61,007 nucleotides of DNA, from positions 1-61,007 of the forward strand of contig JAFWIK010000011.1 in assembly GCA_017514905.1 (NCBI GenBank). Direction: 5' to 3'. Position 1 is the first letter of the stretch; every line of letters begins with the position of its first letter. This stretch comes from Candidatus Saccharimonadota bacterium. Its GTDB lineage: Bacteria > Patescibacteriota > Saccharimonadia > Saccharimonadales > Saccharimonadaceae. Position numbers and translations under genes: made by a program. The notes beneath the pieces were generated by a model. That model saw only the letters and a list, made by a program, of their open reading frames with translations, was not told where the DNA came from and made no database searches. Positions 57,207 through 61,007 of this stretch are shown piece after piece.

Positions 57207-60200
57207 ATGAAATTAGGCGTCAAAAGCCATTGCCATAAAAGCAAAAAAGTTTTAGCGGTAACTGCCTTAACTATTCTTGCAGCTTCCGGCATTTTTGGTT
57301 TAACCAGACAAATCTGGGCTGATAGCACCGAAATGACCAGATTACAATTCGGTAATGTACTATTCTGCCAACGAATGTCTGAAGCCATCAATGATAGCCT
57401 AGGCCACGGCAAAGCTGATGGTAGTGATTGTACCAATTTCAATCTTTCTGTCTCTACTGCTGCCATTGGCAACATTCAAACTTTAAACATTGTGCCTCCA
57501 CCAAACGGTTTTGGCGATATTGATTTCGATACTCAGCCAATTAGCATCAATGGTACATGGGTAGACGAATTCTACAATCTAAACTCACTGTCCATTACCA
57601 ATATGCACGTACGCGACATTTCGCCATTACAATACATCGAAAGCGACCTGACGTATCTCGATCTCTCTAATAATCAAATCTACGATATCGAACCACTTGC
57701 ACAATTTGAAGACGTTCTAGAATACCTAGATCTTTCTGGCAATCCAGTTAGCTCTGGATTAAGAAATTTAAGTTATTTCAGCCATCTAACTACCCTAAAA
57801 CTCGCCAACACAGGGGTAACTTATTTCGACGACTTATTTCGGCCAGTAGATATCTATATAGACACAAACAATATCAGATACGACGACCAAGGAGGCGTAA
57901 CATATTTACCGATATATAAAGCAGACACTATTGTTTATGATGATGAAACCGGAGAAATTCTCTACGGAGAGCAACTATCGAAAATTCCACTTAGTTCAAC
58001 CTTAGCAAAAGTCTTACGAAACTTTGATATTAGCAATAACGAGTCTTTATCCAACGAAAAAAATGAATATGAGTATCTAAATGAATGCGACGGGAACTTA
58101 ATAGTGTTCAAAAACTATCCGCAAAACCCAAATATATATTCAGAAAGCTATGCAAGATTTATAGAGACCCCACAAAACCTAGCAATTAACAATCTAAATG
58201 CTAGCAAAGATAGTTTAAATTCCGACGATTTGATTTGCATAGCCAATCTAGTTGAGCTAACAAATCTTGACGTAAGTGGAAATCACATCGAAGATTTTGT
58301 CTCAATCAAAAACAAAACCTACTCCTCTCTCAAAGCAGACTCACAAGTATTCACACGTTCAATAGAAGAATTAGATTATAGCCCCCTACCTGATCTATTT
58401 GACCAAGCCAGTCAGACAAACTATTTCAGTAACATACCCAGCGCCACCAACATTGCAATTTCACAAAATAGTCTCATGCTCACTAATGCTAGGTTCAATG
58501 GCTCAAAGGTTCGCTTCATCAACGCTGCCATTGCATCTCCTTACGACGAAAATCCTCAACCAGCTACCGTCACCATACCATCAGGCAGTGGCGTCTTCGA
58601 AAACTCAAAACTACAAATATACTTTGATGGACAAGTAGTCACGTTTAACGATACTAACCTATGCAATTCAATTTATCGGCAAGGTACTTCAACCTGGGCC
58701 TTCACTGACGCAGAAGGCTATCCATCTATAGGCGGATTACCGGTGGTCCTCACCAACGCTTGTGATCAGCCCAAAAAACAAATTGCCATGATCAGTGGCG
58801 GTTCAAGCCTATTTAGAAGACTCACTCTAGACAACATCAATAACGGCGCAATCGTTGATTTAACCGGTCTAGACGAATTTTTCGGTCTTCAGGTATTATC
58901 CTTACAAAATGACGGTCTTTCTGACCTCAGTAAAATCTCTGGTTTAGGCTCGTTACAACAACTTTGGCTTAATAAAAACAATCTCGAAAACGATGATTGG
59001 TCAATTATCACGGATTCTCTTTATGGCCTCAAAATCTTAAGCCTCAATTACAACAACATGAACGAAATCCCATCAGCTATTAGCAATCTATATGGTTTAG
59101 GAAATCTCTACTTAGTCGATAACGGCATCAGCGACGTTTCCCCTCTAGCCTACGTACCATCAATTACAGCTCTAGATCTCAGCGAGAATAGCAATATTAC
59201 CGAAATTTCAAGTTTAGTGCAAGAAAACACAGCATGTAATCCATCTGTTCTTAAAATCGAAAATGCTGGGATAACCGAACTACCAAGCGCAAATCAGATT
59301 GCAAGAGGTTTTTCAAATCTCACTTCACTTAATTTAAATAGCAATCAAATCACAAGTAGTACCATTTCTAACTTAAGCCAAGCCCCTAGACTAGGAGAGC
59401 TTTATCTAGAAAACAATCGTATCACCGACACTACCGGATTTAGGGGAATTACCACTCTCAGCAAATTATTCTTAGATAATAACCAAATCAATAATGTCAG
59501 CGGCCTTGCTAGTTTAACAGGACTAGTAGAATTACATCTCAAAAACAATCAAATCAGCACTATAGCATCACTTAATCCTAACACTTTGACAGAACTAGCT
59601 ACCTTCAATCTTAACAACCAAACTCTAACTGGATCAATTTCGAATGCTGAAGAAGCCTATCCCCTACCAGCAATCTTTTCACAAGCAAAAACCTCAAACT
59701 ACCCTAAAGTAGAAGGTTTCCGATCAGAAGTAGACTTTCAAATAGCCAATGGATCTATAAATTATGACACCATGATGGTTACCATGACAGATACTTCAGT
59801 TCCAATGACCGTTACAATCCCAGATGGTAGTTTAACCGGCACAAAAATAACCATTACATATGCCGGACAAGATGAAGGATTTAGTGGAAATCTAATTGAT
59901 TATACCAATAGTGGCGCCACCACTTCTATCACTTCGAATAACAGTTTCACGGTCACAAGTAACCGAGCCTGCATGGCTATCTGGTCACCAGATAACGGAA
60001 ACACATGGAATCGTCTCGCCGCCAACACCACCGCAAGTAGCGATACTCGCAGTTTCACCCTTGATCAAAATGGACTTGAAATCATCATAGCCTACATCGG
60101 AGATGCAAACTCAGACAACAAAATTAACATCGGTGATGCCAGAAAAATCATTAATGCAATTACAGGACGTGATACTCTATCTAGCCTGCAAGCCAAACTG

Positions 60201-60290
60201 GCTGATGCCAACAATTCAAATAGTATTAATGTCAGTGATGCAAGAGCAATTATTAACAGTTTAATAGGAAGGGGCGCAATTAATTGGTAA
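57207..60290 (+). CDS. Secreted leucine-rich-repeat protein with C-terminal dockerin
   Basis: This 1,027-residue protein starts MKLGVKSHCHKSKKV at 57207 after an AAAGGA site and has a signal segment. Two blocks of leucine-rich repeats follow: an N-terminal one (LTYLDLSNNQIYDI, LEYLDLSGNPV) and a central one (LQVLSLQNDGLSDLS, LGELYLENNRITD, LSKLFLDNNQINNV). The C-terminal 65 residues are a dockerin with two Ca-binding repeats, GDANSDNKINIGDARKIIN and ADANNSNSINVSDARAIIN. LRR proteins of this kind often mediate adhesion. The next gene encodes a cohesin-like protein, a natural dockerin partner. Confidence 0.87.
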   Translation: MKLGVKSHCHKSKKVLAVTALTILAASGIFGLTRQIWADSTEMTRLQFGNVLFCQRMSEAINDSLGHGKADGSDCTNFNLSVSTAAIGNIQTLNIVPPPNGFGDIDFDTQPISINGTWVDEFYNLNSLSITNMHVRDISPLQYIESDLTYLDLSNNQIYDIEPLAQFEDVLEYLDLSGNPVSSGLRNLSYFSHLTTLKLANTGVTYFDDLFRPVDIYIDTNNIRYDDQGGVTYLPIYKADTIVYDDETGEILYGEQLSKIPLSSTLAKVLRNFDISNNESLSNEKNEYEYLNECDGNLIVFKNYPQNPNIYSESYARFIETPQNLAINNLNASKDSLNSDDLICIANLVELTNLDVSGNHIEDFVSIKNKTYSSLKADSQVFTRSIEELDYSPLPDLFDQASQTNYFSNIPSATNIAISQNSLMLTNARFNGSKVRFINAAIASPYDENPQPATVTIPSGSGVFENSKLQIYFDGQVVTFNDTNLCNSIYRQGTSTWAFTDAEGYPSIGGLPVVLTNACDQPKKQIAMISGGSSLFRRLTLDNINNGAIVDLTGLDEFFGLQVLSLQNDGLSDLSKISGLGSLQQLWLNKNNLENDDWSIITDSLYGLKILSLNYNNMNEIPSAISNLYGLGNLYLVDNGISDVSPLAYVPSITALDLSENSNITEISSLVQENTACNPSVLKIENAGITELPSANQIARGFSNLTSLNLNSNQITSSTISNLSQAPRLGELYLENNRITDTTGFRGITTLSKLFLDNNQINNVSGLASLTGLVELHLKNNQISTIASLNPNTLTELATFNLNNQTLTGSISNAEEAYPLPAIFSQAKTSNYPKVEGFRSEVDFQIANGSINYDTMMVTMTDTSVPMTVTIPDGSLTGTKITITYAGQDEGFSGNLIDYTNSGATTSITSNNSFTVTSNRACMAIWSPDNGNTWNRLAANTTASSDTRSFTLDQNGLEIIIAYIGDANSDNKINIGDARKIINAITGRDTLSSLQAKLADANNSNSINVSDARAIINSLIGRGAINW

Positions 60291-60350
60291 AAATATTTTT
60301 AATACAACAATAAAAAAACAACAAAAGGAACAATAAAAGAAAGGGTTAAA

Positions 60351-61007
60351 ATGAAAATAAAATCTTCAAAAACACAAATTAAGCAAATCTCATCTCGAGC
60401 TGGTATCGCCACGTTCGGCACGCTACTTTTAGCTGGTAGCATCGGAATGACATATCAATTCACTAGCGCTGCTGCAACTGATTACAGCCTAACTGGTAGT
60501 AACGTCACGCTAAACGGTACTGCAAATGGTACTACGACTGTAACTCTAAAAAATGCTGTCGCGAGAACCTATGTCGCTATTCAAGGAGATTGGTCAACTA
60601 AGGAAGAAGTAGAAGCTGGAGAAACCCAAACCTCCTATCTAACTCTCTCTGGGTTAAAGCTAGGTAGTTCAACTACATTAACTTTTGATAGTAGCACTGG
60701 AACAGTTGCCTGGACACCACTAGACGGCAATGGGGTCTCAATTCCAGCTAACAGTAGCGTCTTAACGGCTACTTACACAGTCGATAAAGACACGCCAGCT
60801 GGATCCTATAAAGTCATCTTTACCGATGAACCTGACGGCGTCATTACATACGATGAAAATGATAGCGATGTAGATGAAACCGATGCTATTACACTAGATG
60901 CTACGATTACGGTAACCCGAAGTGGTTCCAGCGGAGACGATAGTAGCGATTCAACCACGCCAACCGATGATAAAGAAAAAGAGGAAGAGAAAGAATCAGA
61001 AGTAGAA
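60351..61007 (+). CDS. Secreted cohesin-like protein (partial, cut by window end)
   Basis: The first 219 codons are visible; the 3' end lies outside the window. An AAGGG site precedes the ATG at 60351. A signal segment (about residues 18-36) ends near SAAAT. Residues about 45-180 read like a cohesin/CBM-type beta sandwich: NVTLNGTANGTTTVTLKNA, YLTLSGLKL, STGTVAWTPLDGNGVS, TATYTVDKDTPAGSYKVIF, ITLDATITV. After that comes an acidic Ser/Asp/Glu linker. The fold is inferred from its pattern. Given the dockerin in the previous gene, a cohesin-dockerin pair is suggested. Confidence 0.6.
   Translation, partial: MKIKSSKTQIKQISSRAGIATFGTLLLAGSIGMTYQFTSAAATDYSLTGSNVTLNGTANGTTTVTLKNAVARTYVAIQGDWSTKEEVEAGETQTSYLTLSGLKLGSSTTLTFDSSTGTVAWTPLDGNGVSIPANSSVLTATYTVDKDTPAGSYKVIFTDEPDGVITYDENDSDVDETDAITLDATITVTRSGSSGDDSSDSTTPTDDKEKEEEKESEVE

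Overview
The window looks like a chromosomal segment of a Candidate Phyla Radiation (Patescibacteria) bacterium, most likely Candidatus Saccharibacteria (TM7). The reasons are the compact core genes, several gene fusions, many predicted surface proteins, and standard-code use in which TGA ends genes (murB, the second Nudix gene). Code-25 lineages are therefore excluded. The phylum call is an inference; no marker phylogeny was possible. The plus strand is C-rich and G-poor almost throughout, so the window probably lies on one replichore with the minus strand leading. The Nudix gene at 8673-9077 is a clear exception.

Layout. 1-413: the 5' end of a 23S rRNA on the minus strand with its own promoter and no 16S beside it. 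414-8608: UvrD-like helicase, a WxL/DUF916-like surface pair, membrane-anchored thioredoxin-like and rhodanese proteins, a secreted HNH nuclease, a membrane zinc peptidase, and ychF. 8609-10095: a small accessory patch (Nudix, broken CdiA-type toxin end, a duplicated ychF 5' region, a His/Ser repeat protein). 10096-14160: rplS, an RNase HII-YraN fusion, ruvA, ruvC, radA. 14181-21408: two giant paralogous secreted proteins with a small membrane protein between them. 21448-31270: murC, a TsaE-TsaB fusion, a fibro-slime protein, lepA, pnp. 31320-40147: rpsO, two paralogous accessory proteins, truB, a PRC-barrel protein, recX, Nudix, recA, murB, folD. 40207-44385: a surface protein and accessory membrane and coiled-coil proteins. 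44532-53243: tRNA-Gly, tRNA-His, tpiA, a PMM-like HAD protein, a PfkB-aldolase fusion, rplY, grpE, hrcA with a CIRCE operator, and an adenylate-kinase-like gene. 53191-61007: a lamin-tail Cys-repeat protein, a redox-dead lipoamide-dehydrogenase-like protein, an LRR-dockerin protein and a cohesin-like protein cut by the window edge.

The most striking signal is a family of GC-rich palindromic elements. Five copies are seen: inside tsaE-tsaB, lepA, truB and recX, and in the pnp leader. The four genic copies keep the reading frame. Each copy has a related structured core, three of them with the hairpin CCCG-TGACGA-CGGG, but is bounded by long inverted arms that differ at every locus. This resembles the Rickettsia palindromic elements in being in-frame, but the locus-specific arms suggest an unusual insertion or copying mechanism. 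Two further long hairpins, between ruvC and radA and after rpsO, share the long-arm architecture without the core.

A second genome-level feature is leaderless transcription. Twelve genes have a TATAAT or TAAAAT box ending exactly 6 bp before ATG. Many surface-protein and accessory genes instead carry Shine-Dalgarno sequences and leaders.
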